Source: Lachnospiraceae bacterium
GTDB lineage: Bacteria > Bacillota > Clostridia > Lachnospirales > Lachnospiraceae
Assembly: GCA_910575835.1 (NCBI GenBank)
Contig: CAJTGB010000029.1
Location: forward strand, 5,902-58,688
Direction: 5' to 3'
DNA length: 52,787 bases
How positions within the stretch are numbered: the stretch's first letter is position 1; every line of letters starts with the position of its first letter. The position numbers and the translations under genes were made by a program. Below, one piece after another: positions 34,822 to 43,723 of this stretch. The notes under the pieces are model-generated. The model did not search any database. It saw only the letters and a program-made list of their open reading frames with translations, and was not told the DNA's origin.

Positions 34822-34931
34822 ATTGCTTGCCAGTATGTGCGATTCTAAGTATACAGTGCTGATTTTCAGATAGAAAATATATGGAAAATGTGGTAATGTA
34901 GTTAAAACGGACAGGAAAAAGGGGGATATAG

Positions 34932-35786
34932 ATGCAGAGCTATTATGATATTACAAACCCGGATGCCGCATATGAATGGCTATACAGTGTCCTGGATATG
35001 AAAAGGAGAGATTTCATTTCTGATTATGTATTGGAAAGCCGAAATGATTTCGATACCTTTTTTGAGAGGCATCTGAAGGAAGCAGAGCGTTTGGATATTG
35101 ACCAGTTGAAACTTATGGCTATCCATGTGACAACAAATGGGGATGGCTGTGCTGAAATAAAAAAGAATGGGTTGAGGGACTTAAAAAAGGTGCTTCAAGA
35201 AAAGTCGGAACTCAGTACATTTTTGAGGGAGAAAAATATCTGGTTTGACATTCCTTCTAAGACCATGTATTTCAATGGCAAGGCTTTTGATATAGATTAC
35301 CAGAAGTATACGAACCTGAACAGGGCTGACAGAAAAAACTAGGCTTTATACAAAATAGGGCACAGGATATTTTATGACCATCAAGTCAATGGATTCTTGT
35401 TTAGCAGAGATGTATATGATTATGGGACAATCCATGAGGCCCCGGAGTTTCTGCTCACCTTATCAGAATTTGATAGAGATACAGTCGGAATAAATGACGA
35501 GTGGGCAGCGGCCAGTAAACCCTATGTAATTAAGTACAGGGCAAAGATTACAGAATTTGAATATTACACTTTTTATGAGGGGCAGGAGGATTACCTGCAG
35601 GATTATCATAACGGATGGATTGGATTAAAGAAGACATTGTTTCAGAAAGCCGCCAGGGGTGCTTTTTCAGAATTGTCTTCGGATGTCTATGCTTATATGA
35701 AACCAGGAAGGATTATTGAGCCAGCAAGGATAATCGAGTGTATTCCGGCAGAAGAATGGCAGGATAGGATATCAAAATATTTTTAG
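34932..35786 (+). pseudogene. Gene of unknown function interrupted by one in-frame TAG
   Basis: From ATG 34932 (behind AAAAAGGGGGATATAG) the frame runs 136 codons to TAG at 35340-35342. It then continues open in the same frame to 35786, giving about 284 residues if read through. Both halves look like ordinary coding sequence: MQSYYDITNPDAAYEWLYSV before and FLFSRDVYDYGTIHEAPEFL after. No frameshift is needed, so a single point mutation (or readthrough) is the simplest reading. It is less GC-rich than the ICE. I do not recognise a family. It precedes the HEPN-like gene. Confidence 0.7.
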
Positions 35787-35864
35787 CAGGAGTGACAACT
35801 GATTTGAAAGCTGTTATGTATAGATATTTTAAGAATTTAGATGCTGCTGAAAGGATGGGGTGAT

Positions 35865-37670
35865 ATGGTATCAAATTTGCTGATAGACAGGTTAGTTAAT
35901 ATTTTAAGGGAGAAAGATTTCAATATTGCGGCTCAGGAGCTGGAAAATATAACTGACCTTGACAGCTTTGGGTCAGAGAATTTTTTGCACGACATTATAC
36001 TTGAAAGGTGGGTATACAGGCCAGAAGATGTCCCATTTACTTTTGCAAGGGATATCTGGCAAAGCAGCAGTAAGGTAGAGGACAACAGGGCTTTGTTGAA
36101 AGAGGTATTGCAGTATCCGATTGCTGATATCAACAGGGCGAAGATCAATGATTTTTTATGGGTGGCAGAAAAAGATTTTTCAGCCGCAAAGTCGGCAGAG
36201 AAATATTATCGGGCACATGTGGAAAGTACAGAGGGATTTGATTTTAATTTTATGGCAATAAACCGTTTGGTGTTTCTGGCAAAAAAATTGAGCAGCAAAG
36301 AGACGGATGATACAATAAGAAAGAAACTGTTGATAAAGGTTATGGATCAGTATGACAATGAGGATCATGGAAGAATTCTCTATCTGATCCAGACAGCCAT
36401 GTATGAAAAGGTTGACACAGATTACCTGATTCAGTATACAGAAAAAATCTTAAATACATATGATGATCAGAGTTATGATTTTTACATTATCGGTGAATTT
36501 TGTGATGTACTTGAACAGTTATATTATACAAAGAATAAATGGCAAAAGAAAAGATGTGTGTCGGAACCAAAACTAATCGAGATACGAAGGCGTAAAGCTC
36601 AGGCAATCTTAACGGCAGAGCGTACCTTAAATGAGCAGAATGCAGGGAACCTGATGCGTTCAGTCCATCTTTTAAAAGATGTTGTAAATATATTAAAAAC
36701 AATTACAGGGACAGAAGCTGAAAGAAAAGAGATACTTAAAAAAATAGATGCGATAGAAAAGAAAATGATATCGGAGATGCCGGTTTTTTCAGCGAAACAC
36801 GATAATAGCGAGACTGTCAAGCAGTTGATCCGGCAATTAGAGGTTTTGGATAAAGAAGAAGCCCTCTGCTATTTTGCATCGTTTATTCCACTGCCAGAGA
36901 AAAGCAGGATTGAAGAATCAGTTACAAAGTCAGCGGATGCAATAGGGTTTGGTGGGCTTTTTCCAGTAGGAATCTTAGGGAAGGATGGCAAGTCGATTGC
37001 GAAAAGCAGACCAATCAAAAAGTCTGGTGATGAAATAGATTCAGCAGCATTTCAGGAGTCGGTAGAACGGAGAGCATCAGAATTTATGGGTTATTTCTCG
37101 CAGATCATGATTGGGAATACGTTGCATTATATCCGTTCAAAATTTAAAGTGGAAGAAAAGGATATCCGGGAGATTGTCGAAAATAGCATAATCGTTCCAG
37201 AAGACAGAAGAGAAGCATATGTAAAAGGGCTAATGGCAGGATTTTCAGGGGACTTTCTGATTGCGTTAAGCATACTTGTTCCGCAGGTGGAAAATTCGGT
37301 GAGAGAGCTTGCTCTGGAATGCGGCGAGCCAGTTTATAATCTGAATGAGGATGGCATTGAGGAAATAAAGACAATGCATGCCGTTTTAGAACTGGATGGT
37401 GTTAGGGAGCATCTGGATGAAGACTTCTTACTGGCATTAAAGACTGTTTTTTGCTCTAAATTTGGATTTAACATGAGGAATGATATTGCGCATGGATTAC
37501 TTTCGGATAAACAGTTTCAGTCATTCCGTGCACTGTATACATGGTGGTTTATCCTAAAAATATGTTATATGTTCTGCGGAAAGCTGCAGGTAGAAAACAG
37601 AATCAAGGTCAATGATAAACTGCGTAAGTTATTTGAAGGAAAAAATGAGGATTGTGTGCCAGATGCTTAA
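35865..37670 (+). CDS. DUF4209-like protein with HEPN-type RNase motif
   Basis: The protein is 601 residues from ATG 35865 (ATG 35841 is an alternative). The N-terminal two thirds are helical. The C-terminal ~150 residues have LIALSILVPQVENSVRELAL and, near residue 537, FNMRNDIAHGLLSD. The RNDIAH hexamer has the R-x4-H spacing of HEPN ribonucleases. The region resembles DUF4209 as I recall it. HEPN proteins often act in phage defence or as toxins; that role is inference. It is AT-richer than the ICE backbone and lies next to the amber-interrupted gene. Confidence 0.75.
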   Translation: MVSNLLIDRLVNILREKDFNIAAQELENITDLDSFGSENFLHDIILERWVYRPEDVPFTFARDIWQSSSKVEDNRALLKEVLQYPIADINRAKINDFLWVAEKDFSAAKSAEKYYRAHVESTEGFDFNFMAINRLVFLAKKLSSKETDDTIRKKLLIKVMDQYDNEDHGRILYLIQTAMYEKVDTDYLIQYTEKILNTYDDQSYDFYIIGEFCDVLEQLYYTKNKWQKKRCVSEPKLIEIRRRKAQAILTAERTLNEQNAGNLMRSVHLLKDVVNILKTITGTEAERKEILKKIDAIEKKMISEMPVFSAKHDNSETVKQLIRQLEVLDKEEALCYFASFIPLPEKSRIEESVTKSADAIGFGGLFPVGILGKDGKSIAKSRPIKKSGDEIDSAAFQESVERRASEFMGYFSQIMIGNTLHYIRSKFKVEEKDIREIVENSIIVPEDRREAYVKGLMAGFSGDFLIALSILVPQVENSVRELALECGEPVYNLNEDGIEEIKTMHAVLELDGVREHLDEDFLLALKTVFCSKFGFNMRNDIAHGLLSDKQFQSFRALYTWWFILKICYMFCGKLQVENRIKVNDKLRKLFEGKNEDCVPDA

Positions 37671-37772
37671 TTTTATGGAGACATAAAGTTTGGCATATCA
37701 CCAGTCGGATTTTAAGAATGACTTTCTGCCAAAATAATAGAAAACGGCAAAAACGGAAAGGAGAATCAGCCA

Positions 37773-38138
37773 ATGAAAATGCGGACGGAATACACCTGTC
37801 CTTTGGAACTGGTGAATGACATGATCAAAGGGAAATGGAAACCAATCATCTTATGGCGGCTGCGTGTAGGGGGCGACATCCCTGGCGAAGCTGGAACGTG
37901 ACATAGACGGCATTACACAAAAAATGTTGCTGGAGCAGTTAAAGGAACTGATGGATTACGGATTTGTGGAAAAGAGATCCTATGAAGGATACCCGCTCCA
38001 TGTGGATATTCCTTGACAGATGGTATGGGAACGGAGATACTGGAGGCATTAAGGATCATGCAGCATATCGGGATTGATTATCTGAAAGCAAACGGCATGG
38101 GGCATATTCTGGAGGAAAAGGGAGTAGTGCCAGATTAG
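37773..38138 (+). pseudogene. Decayed HxlR-family regulator
   Basis: This copy is closely similar to the intact regulator at 38848-39213 over its whole length, including the upstream AGGAGAATCAGC. One extra base near 37868 (GTAGGGGGCGAC against CTAAGGGCGAC) shifts the frame. One missing base near 38006 restores it, leaving ~45 codons out of frame with stops. It is thus a broken duplicate. The 1 kb between the copies suggests duplication with an intervening insert. Confidence 0.85.
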
Positions 38139-38350
38139 TACCCAGCATGGGAGCGGCAGTAAGTGTGGCCACAGTGGTCACAAATCTGACCCCTCTGCGT
38201 CTTGGAGAATTTATGAAAAATGTGCTGTATCCCTTGTGCAATATCTAACAGCCGCCCAGGCGGCAATAAAAAAATAATGCCATAGGATTTTTGGTACTCG
38301 CAGGCAAAAGTATTGAAGAATGGCTTAAAATCAAGGGATTTTAGGCTTGG

Positions 38351-38387
38351 TGGGGTTCATCACGGTGGGTGGTGGACCCCATTTTTT
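38351..38387 (+). terminator. Strong terminator in the gap after the HxlR pseudogene
   Basis: TGGGGTTCATCAC (38351-38363) pairs with GTGGTGGACCCCA (38369-38381), two pairs being G-U, followed by T6. The ~700-base gap 38139-38847 holds this, a site cluster and no gene I can support. Confidence 0.8.
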
Positions 38388-38435
38388 GGTGTTTTTGGAT
38401 GCCGCTGATAGGATGGCGATAGGGGAAAAAATCGT

Positions 38436-38643
38436 ACTATCAGGCAAAAGTATACTTTCACGCAAAAGTCAGGGGTTTCCGTGATAGTATAAAACGGAAA
38501 GGTAAAAGGGTGTAGGATATTGGCGGTTTTGGCTGAAAGGCGTATTAGCTTGACGGAAAATGCTGTTGAAAAACGGGGGATATGATACAAACACGGAAAC
38601 TGCTCGGAGTTTCCGTGATAGTTTGGAGTTTTGCCTGATAGTA
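38436..38643. repeat. Cluster of related 14-mers in opposing orientation
   Basis: Copies of ACTATCASGSAAAM occur at 38436 and 38454 on the plus strand and, reversed, at 38475-38488, 38609-38622 and 38629-38642. A weaker plus-strand copy (ACAAACACGGAAAC) lies at ~38587. The outermost pair makes a 15-bp inverted repeat about 200 bases apart (TACTATCAGGCAAAA). Neighbouring sites are spaced 18-21 bp. This could be a regulator or recombinase binding array, or a small non-coding mobile repeat. No gene lies inside. Confidence 0.6.
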
Positions 38644-38847
38644 TACAGAAAAATTGAAAAATAATAACAGGAGAAAGAGGGCTGTGCAATGGCTCTTTTT
38701 TGCTTTCCATTCCCGAAAAATAGTCGTTTCGTGCCACTGGGTGAAAAACAGATAAATTTTATGGTATAATTCAGAGGACGCTTTTGCTTTAGCGGGAACG
38801 GTATTCTGCCGAAGTAATTAGGAAACAGCGGAAAGGGGCATCAGCCT

Positions 38848-39213
38848 ATGAAAATGAGAACGGAATACACCTGCCCTTTGGAACTGGTGCATGACATGAT
38901 TAAAGGGAAATGGAAACCGATCATCTTGTGGCGGCTGCGTCTAAGGGCGACATCCCTGGCGAAGCTGGAACGTGACATAGACGGCATTACACAGAAGATG
39001 CTGCTGGAGCAGTTAAAGGAACTGATGGATTACGGATTTGTGGAAAAGAAATCCTATGAGGGATACCCGCTCCGGGTGGAATATTCTCTAACAGATGATA
39101 TGGGAATGAAAATACTGGAAGCGTTAAGGATCATGCAGCATATCGGGATTGACTATCTGAAAGCAAACGGCATGGAACATATCCTGGAGGAAAAGGGAGT
39201 AATCCCGGATTAG
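38848..39213 (+). CDS. HxlR-family winged-helix regulator
   Basis: The protein is 121 residues, ATG behind GGAAAGGGGCATC. YTCPLELVHDMIKGKWKPII followed by LWRLRL and the winged helix (ITQKMLLEQLKELMDYGFVE, YPLRVEYSLTD) are characteristic of HxlR/MarR-like regulators, which often respond to reactive electrophiles. The Cys in YTCPLE near the start is a conserved redox position in many members. It lies just upstream of a YbhB-like gene with a candidate operator between them. A degenerate second copy lies upstream. Confidence 0.92.
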   Translation: MKMRTEYTCPLELVHDMIKGKWKPIILWRLRLRATSLAKLERDIDGITQKMLLEQLKELMDYGFVEKKSYEGYPLRVEYSLTDDMGMKILEALRIMQHIGIDYLKANGMEHILEEKGVIPD

Positions 39214-39233
39214 TACCTACGAAAAAGTGGGTA
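39214..39233. promoter_or_regulatory. Candidate HxlR operator
   Basis: TACCTAC (39214-39220) and GTGGGTA (39227-39233) form an inverted repeat with one mismatch around GAAAAA, immediately after the hxlR stop and ahead of the YbhB-like gene. A remnant, TAGTACCCAGCATGGG, occurs at the same place after the pseudogene copy. Assignment to the regulator is inferred from position. Confidence 0.5.
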
Positions 39234-39295
39234 ATTTACTGTCCGGGAGCCGCCGCTTATAATATCATCATAAAATCGGATTGGAGGATTCAAAG

Positions 39296-39799
39296 ATGAA
39301 TGTTACGAGCAGCGGTATTATAAACGGATTGATCCAGCCTCAATATGGCGGGCATGGGACGCAGTTCAACGAAAATGGCATCCCTACTTATTCTTTACCC
39401 TTTAAGGTGGAAGATGCGCCGCAGGAAACGGTGTCGATTGCCATTGTCCTGGAGGACAAGGACGCATACCCGGTGACAGGGGGATTCGCATGGATACACT
39501 GGCTGGCGGCAAATATTACCCGTTTTGAGATCAAAGAGAATGAGAGCCAGACGGCGGATGACTTTGTGCAGGGAAGGAATAGCTGGACGAGCATACAGGG
39601 CGGAGAGCAGTCCACGGAGCTTTCCTGTTATTACGGCGGGATGACGCCGCCCGATAAGCCGCACGTATATGAACTTCATGTGTATGCCTTGGATAAGATG
39701 CTGGAGTTGGAAAAGGGATTTCTGCTGAATGAACTTCACCGGGAAATGGACGGGCATATCTTAGACCAGTTTACGCTGAAAGGGATATATGAAAATTAA
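39296..39799 (+). CDS. YbhB/YbcL (PEBP-like) family protein
   Basis: The protein is 167 residues from ATG 39296, behind TTGGAGGATTCAAAG. Motifs typical of the bacterial phosphatidylethanolamine-binding/Raf-inhibitor-like family are visible: VSIAIVLEDKDAYP, GFAWIHWLAANI, YYGGMTPPDKPHVYELHVYA. The fold binds small anionic ligands; the physiological role is unclear. Likely controlled by the adjacent HxlR regulator. A terminator follows. Confidence 0.9.
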   Translation: MNVTSSGIINGLIQPQYGGHGTQFNENGIPTYSLPFKVEDAPQETVSIAIVLEDKDAYPVTGGFAWIHWLAANITRFEIKENESQTADDFVQGRNSWTSIQGGEQSTELSCYYGGMTPPDKPHVYELHVYALDKMLELEKGFLLNELHREMDGHILDQFTLKGIYEN

Positions 39800-39826
39800 C
39801 AGACAGCATTGACAAAATAGCAGAAT

Positions 39827-39860
39827 CGCCGTAAATGGGATCAGACCATTGCGGCGTTTT
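39827..39860 (+). terminator. Terminator after the YbhB-like gene
   Basis: CGCCGTAAATGG (39827-39838) and CCATTGCGGCG (39846-39856) form a stem with a one-base bulge, followed by TTTTCTTCTTT. Confidence 0.8.
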
Positions 39861-39929
39861 CTTCTTTATATTTCAAAATGAATATGTTATAATATATTTT
39901 GTTCGATAAAACATATTCAAGGAGGAATT

Positions 39930-40487
39930 ATGGAGCAGGTTTCATTGAAGATAGGAGAGCGGCTGAAAGAAATCCGGAACACAAGGCAGTTCACGCTGGA
40001 TGATGTTGCGGAACTGACGGGTGTCAGCAAGCCCATGTTGGGACAGATCGAACGCGGGCAGTCCTCGCCCACCATCAATATATTATGGAAGATTTCAACA
40101 GGGCTGAAAATCCCACTATCCTTTTTCTGCAAACAGGAAGAAGCGGAATACATGGTCGCCGGGCTTGATGGGGAAAATGTGATCACGGAGGAAAACGGAG
40201 GGATGCGGGCTTACCCACTATTCCCCTTTGACCCGATAAGGAATGTGGAGGTGTTCTATATTGAGTTTGATGCAGGAGTTCGCCATAATTCGCTCCCTCA
40301 TGTAACAGGCGTGGAAGAATATGTTTTTATGGTGCAGGGAACGCTGAAAATGGTGATTGGCGGGAAGGAAGTGCTGCTGCAGGAAAAGCAGTCAATACGC
40401 TTCCGGGCGGATGTTTCCCACGGATACCATAATGCTTCAGATAAAGCCTGCGCCGCCTATAACGTGATATTTTATCTGAACAATTAA
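39930..40487 (+). CDS. XRE-cupin transcriptional regulator
   Basis: The protein is 185 residues, ATG behind CAAGGAGGAATT. The HTH (IGERLKEIRNTRQFTLDDVA; SKPMLGQIERGQSSPT) spans residues ~8-65. A cupin domain (VEEYVFMVQGTLKMVIGGKE; SIRFRADVSHGYHNAS) spans ~105-180. Such regulators sense a small molecule through the cupin and usually control the adjacent gene, here an MBL-fold enzyme 15 bases downstream in the same transcript. Confidence 0.92.
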   Translation: MEQVSLKIGERLKEIRNTRQFTLDDVAELTGVSKPMLGQIERGQSSPTINILWKISTGLKIPLSFFCKQEEAEYMVAGLDGENVITEENGGMRAYPLFPFDPIRNVEVFYIEFDAGVRHNSLPHVTGVEEYVFMVQGTLKMVIGGKEVLLQEKQSIRFRADVSHGYHNASDKACAAYNVIFYLNN

Positions 40488-40502
40488 AGGAGGAAACGTA
40501 AA

Positions 40503-41381
40503 ATGTATGAATTGGTACAGGTCAGTGAGAAATGCTATTACATAAACTGTCCGGCGAAGATAGGCGTCTATGTGGCAGATGGGGAGAATGTCTATCTGGT
40601 TGACAGCGGAAATGATAAGGATGCGGGGAGGAAAGTCAGACAGATACTGGATAAGAACGGCTGGCATCTGGCGGCAATCTTGAATACCCATTCCAACGCA
40701 GACCATATCGGCGGGAATAGATACCTGCAGGGGCAGACGGGATGTAAGGTTTATTCTAGCGGCATAGAGGCGGCTTTCACGAAATACCCGGTACTGGAGC
40801 CGTCCTTCCTTTACGGCGGTTATCCGTGTAAGGACTTGCGGCATAAGTTCCTGATGGCGCAGGAAAGCGATGTGGCGGATTTCTCAGATGAAAGTTTCCC
40901 GAAGGGGATTGAGGTAATTCCCCTGCCGGGGCATTTCTTTGACATGGTGGGGTTCCGTATGCCGGACAATGTGGTGTTTCTTGCGGACTGCATCAGTAGT
41001 AGGGAGACGCTGGACAAATATGCGGTTTCCTTCATCTATGACGTGGGCGCATATCTGGAAACGCTGGATAAAGTGGAGCAGATGGAGGCGGCTATGTTTG
41101 TCCCTGCCCATGCGGAAGCCTCTGTTGATGTAAAGGAACTTGTTCGCTATAACAGGGATAAGGTGCATGAAGTGTCAGAAAGAATTTTATCCATTTGTGA
41201 AGAACCAATGTGTTTTGAACGGATTCTGCAGGAAGTGTTCAAAGGCTATGGTCTTTCCATGAACTTTGAGCAGTATGTGTTGGTTGGCAGCACGGTGCGG
41301 TCTTATCTTTCATGGATGAAAGATACCGGGAAAGTGTCGGCTGAATTTCAGGACAGTATGCTGCTTTGGCAGAAAGCATAA
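40503..41381 (+). CDS. MBL-fold metallo-hydrolase
   Basis: The protein is 292 residues, ATG after AAAGGAGGAAACGTAAA. The metallo-beta-lactamase fold is clear: VYLVDSGNDKDAG, ILNTHSNADHIGGN, IPLPGHFFDMVGF, VFLADC and VPAHAEAS. The metal motif HxHxDH appears as H-S-N-A-D-H, with Asn in place of the second His. This may weaken or alter metal binding, or be a subfamily trait. Substrate unknown. Co-transcribed with the XRE-cupin regulator. Confidence 0.9.
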   Translation: MYELVQVSEKCYYINCPAKIGVYVADGENVYLVDSGNDKDAGRKVRQILDKNGWHLAAILNTHSNADHIGGNRYLQGQTGCKVYSSGIEAAFTKYPVLEPSFLYGGYPCKDLRHKFLMAQESDVADFSDESFPKGIEVIPLPGHFFDMVGFRMPDNVVFLADCISSRETLDKYAVSFIYDVGAYLETLDKVEQMEAAMFVPAHAEASVDVKELVRYNRDKVHEVSERILSICEEPMCFERILQEVFKGYGLSMNFEQYVLVGSTVRSYLSWMKDTGKVSAEFQDSMLLWQKA

Positions 41382-41523
41382 TTTTATGACTCGGAAACAG
41401 TCCGGGAAGCTTACAGGCAAAGCACGGAAAATCTGAAATCCTATATGCAGCGCCAGTGGTGCCTTGTCGGGGGAATGGCTGGTACGTTCAGGGAGATGGA
41501 ATGACAAAGGAGTTGGAGACAGT

Positions 41524-42270
41524 ATGCAGTATTATCAGTGTGAAAAATATCCAATAGAGTTCGTATTGTCAGAGAATATTGATAAGTGTTTTGACTGCCA
41601 TAATCATGTAGGGCATTATGTCATATCTCTGGTCATGCAGGGAGAGGTTACGGTTTATCTGGAAAGCAGGAAATTGGTGTGTCATGAAGGGGATTTGTTT
41701 ACCATCCCTCCTTATGCCGTGCATTCGGTGTGCCAGGAAAGGGACGCGCGTCTGTTGTCTATGTGCATAGGAACAGCCTTTGCCGCAGAGACGGATTCTG
41801 AAACAGCAGAAGTCATTGTCAGGGAGCTGTTAAATGATGCAGTGGGGCTGGGTATTTTTGGAGAAGCGCAGAAAGAAAGGCTGTTACCTTTTGCACGGGC
41901 AGTTTTCCGGGGTTGGGATAAGGGCGGGAAAGAGATGGATACAGGCATAAAAAATCTTGCTGACAGGATTACAAGCCACCCGGAACAGGAGCTGCTTATA
42001 GAAACATTGGCGGCGGATATTTTTGTCAGCAAATATTATCTCATAAGGAAATTTAAAAGCAGTATCGGGATGACACCGCATCAGTTCTGTATCCAGAACC
42101 GAATACGAAAATCACAAGGGCTGCTGGATGAGGAAAAGACAGTCAGCAGGATTGCTGCGGAAATGGGATTTTATGATCAGAGCCATTTTGACAAAGCGTT
42201 CCAGAGGATTGTCGGGATATCCCCATCAGAATATATCCATTCTAAAAAACTGATAGGGCAGAGTACATAG
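41524..42270 (+). CDS. AraC-family transcriptional regulator
   Basis: The protein is 248 residues from ATG 41524 after AAAGGAGTTGGAGACAGT. The N-terminal cupin-like AraC binding domain (HVGHYVISLVMQGEVTVYLE; GDLFTIPPYAVHSV) is followed by two C-terminal HTH motifs (LLIETLAADIFVSKYYLIRK; VSRIAAEMGFYDQSHFDKAF). It probably senses a small ligand and controls the adjacent cupin gene. The gap 41382-41523 shows no gene. Confidence 0.92.
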   Translation: MQYYQCEKYPIEFVLSENIDKCFDCHNHVGHYVISLVMQGEVTVYLESRKLVCHEGDLFTIPPYAVHSVCQERDARLLSMCIGTAFAAETDSETAEVIVRELLNDAVGLGIFGEAQKERLLPFARAVFRGWDKGGKEMDTGIKNLADRITSHPEQELLIETLAADIFVSKYYLIRKFKSSIGMTPHQFCIQNRIRKSQGLLDEEKTVSRIAAEMGFYDQSHFDKAFQRIVGISPSEYIHSKKLIGQST

Positions 42271-42353
42271 GGCAATTTTTTACAAGACATGATTGCTTCC
42301 GGGGAATATGATTGAAACGTAAGACAGATAACATATTTTATCGGAGGTGCAGA

Positions 42354-42737
42354 ATGGATACATTTGAATTGTTTGACAATGGAAAACTAGTTTTGCCGGA
42401 AAAGGAGACTGGCTTTGCAGGGATTGAATGGTCAAAGCATCCGACTTTTAAGGGTGTCGAACTGAAACACATCATCACGGCAAAGGACACAGACGGGAAG
42501 TTCAGCTACCATTTGGTGCGGATTGCTTCCGGTTGCAGTATTGGGAACCATACCCATGAAACCCAGTTGGAAACGCATGAGGTGATAAAGGGGAGCGGGA
42601 GATGTGTGAATGCAGGCAGCACTATTCCGTATGAAGCCGGTACGATATCCATCATGCAGACAGGCGTACCGCATGAAGTCACTGCAGGTTCAGAGGGGTT
42701 ATATCTGTTTGCCAAATTTATGCCTGCATTATGTTAA
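42354..42737 (+). CDS. Small cupin-domain protein
   Basis: The protein is 127 residues from ATG 42354, directly behind CGGAGGTGCAGA. The single cupin barrel has the histidine motif IGNHTHETQLETHEVIKGSG and a second motif near VPHEVTAGSEG. Such small cupins bind metals and sugars or act as isomerases; substrate unknown. It follows the AraC-type regulator, which is its likely controller, and is closed by a strong terminator. Confidence 0.88.
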   Translation: MDTFELFDNGKLVLPEKETGFAGIEWSKHPTFKGVELKHIITAKDTDGKFSYHLVRIASGCSIGNHTHETQLETHEVIKGSGRCVNAGSTIPYEAGTISIMQTGVPHEVTAGSEGLYLFAKFMPALC

Positions 42738-42761
42738 ACTGAATAATAAGGATAATAAGCA

Positions 42762-42812
42762 AGACCGCCGCACGATGGCCATCATCCGCCATATGCGGCG
42801 GTCTGCTTTTTT
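42762..42812 (+). terminator. Strong terminator after the cupin gene
   Basis: AGACCGCCGCA (42762-42772) pairs exactly with TGCGGCGGTCT (42794-42804), followed by GCTTTTTT. The remaining gap to 43006 holds a ribosome site for the next gene and no clear ORF. Confidence 0.85.
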
Positions 42813-43006
42813 CCGCAGGCAGGCCGGGCGGCCTGATAACGGAAATTACTTGGAAAGGGAATATCGGACGAAAAGCTAAAAACTTTAGGGGTAATTTTGA
42901 TGTTTTTGTACTTCATTTATGCCTTTCGTTCCCTGCATCTCAAAATAACAAAAAATCTGCCGATAAAATAGATAGCGGAACATAATAGAATCCGAGGTGA
43001 TGAATT

Positions 43007-43723
43007 TTGAATATAGCAGTGGTCGATGATGAAGAAATCATCCGACAGCAGATACACGGCTTCATAAAGAAGCAGAAGCCGGAATCCGAGATCAGTGATT
43101 TTTCCACAGGGGAGGGGCTGCTTGCGGCAAAAGCTGATTTTGACATTATCTTTCTTGACATACAGATGGAGGGTATGGGCGGCATTGAGGCGGCGCGAAT
43201 CCTCCGGCAGCGGAATGTGGATGCGGTGCTGGTCTTTATCACAGGCATAAAGGACTATGTGTTTGAAGCCTTCGACGTGTCGGCGTTCCATTACCTGCTA
43301 AAGCCGATTGAGGAAAGCAAGTTCATTGAGGTGCTTGGCAGGGCGGTGGACGAGGCGGGGAGAAGGAAGGGGCAGAAGGAACAGCAGATATTCATCCGGA
43401 CAAAGAACCGGGGGTATACGCTCAACTTAAGCAGTATCCTGTATATTGAAAACAGGGGGAAGAAAGTGGAAATCCATACCACGGACATGGAGGAGATCAT
43501 AGAGGCATATGCCACGATGGACGAACTGGAAGGACAGCTTGGGGGCGGCTTTTACCGCTGCCACAGGGGGTATCTGGTAAATATGGCGCACATAGTGAGG
43601 TATGACAATGACAGCATTTTCCTTTCCAGCGGCGGCAAAGTCTACCTGACAAGGAAGAAGCACAATGAGTTTGTAAAGGCATATATGTGGTATTTGCAGA
43701 ATGGAGGGGTGTCCTGTGTATGA
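43007..43723 (+). CDS. LytTR-family response regulator
   Basis: The protein is 238 residues from TTG 43007 after GAGGTGATGAATT. The receiver domain has IAVVDDEE, the phospho-acceptor aspartate in IIFLDIQMEG (~residue 47) and LKPI. The C-terminal LytTR DNA-binding domain follows (FIRTKNRGYTLNLSSILYIE; GFYRCHRGYLVNMAHIV). With the overlapping kinase gene it forms an AgrA/AgrC-type pair, which in Firmicutes usually senses a secreted peptide. No AgrB/AgrD-type peptide genes are recognised nearby. Likely regulator of the downstream array. Confidence 0.94.
   Translation: MNIAVVDDEEIIRQQIHGFIKKQKPESEISDFSTGEGLLAAKADFDIIFLDIQMEGMGGIEAARILRQRNVDAVLVFITGIKDYVFEAFDVSAFHYLLKPIEESKFIEVLGRAVDEAGRRKGQKEQQIFIRTKNRGYTLNLSSILYIENRGKKVEIHTTDMEEIIEAYATMDELEGQLGGGFYRCHRGYLVNMAHIVRYDNDSIFLSSGGKVYLTRKKHNEFVKAYMWYLQNGGVSCV

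Noticed and set aside
40884..41168. Minus-strand frame opposite the MBL-fold gene
   Set aside because: Shadow frame of a gene with clear metallo-hydrolase motifs.
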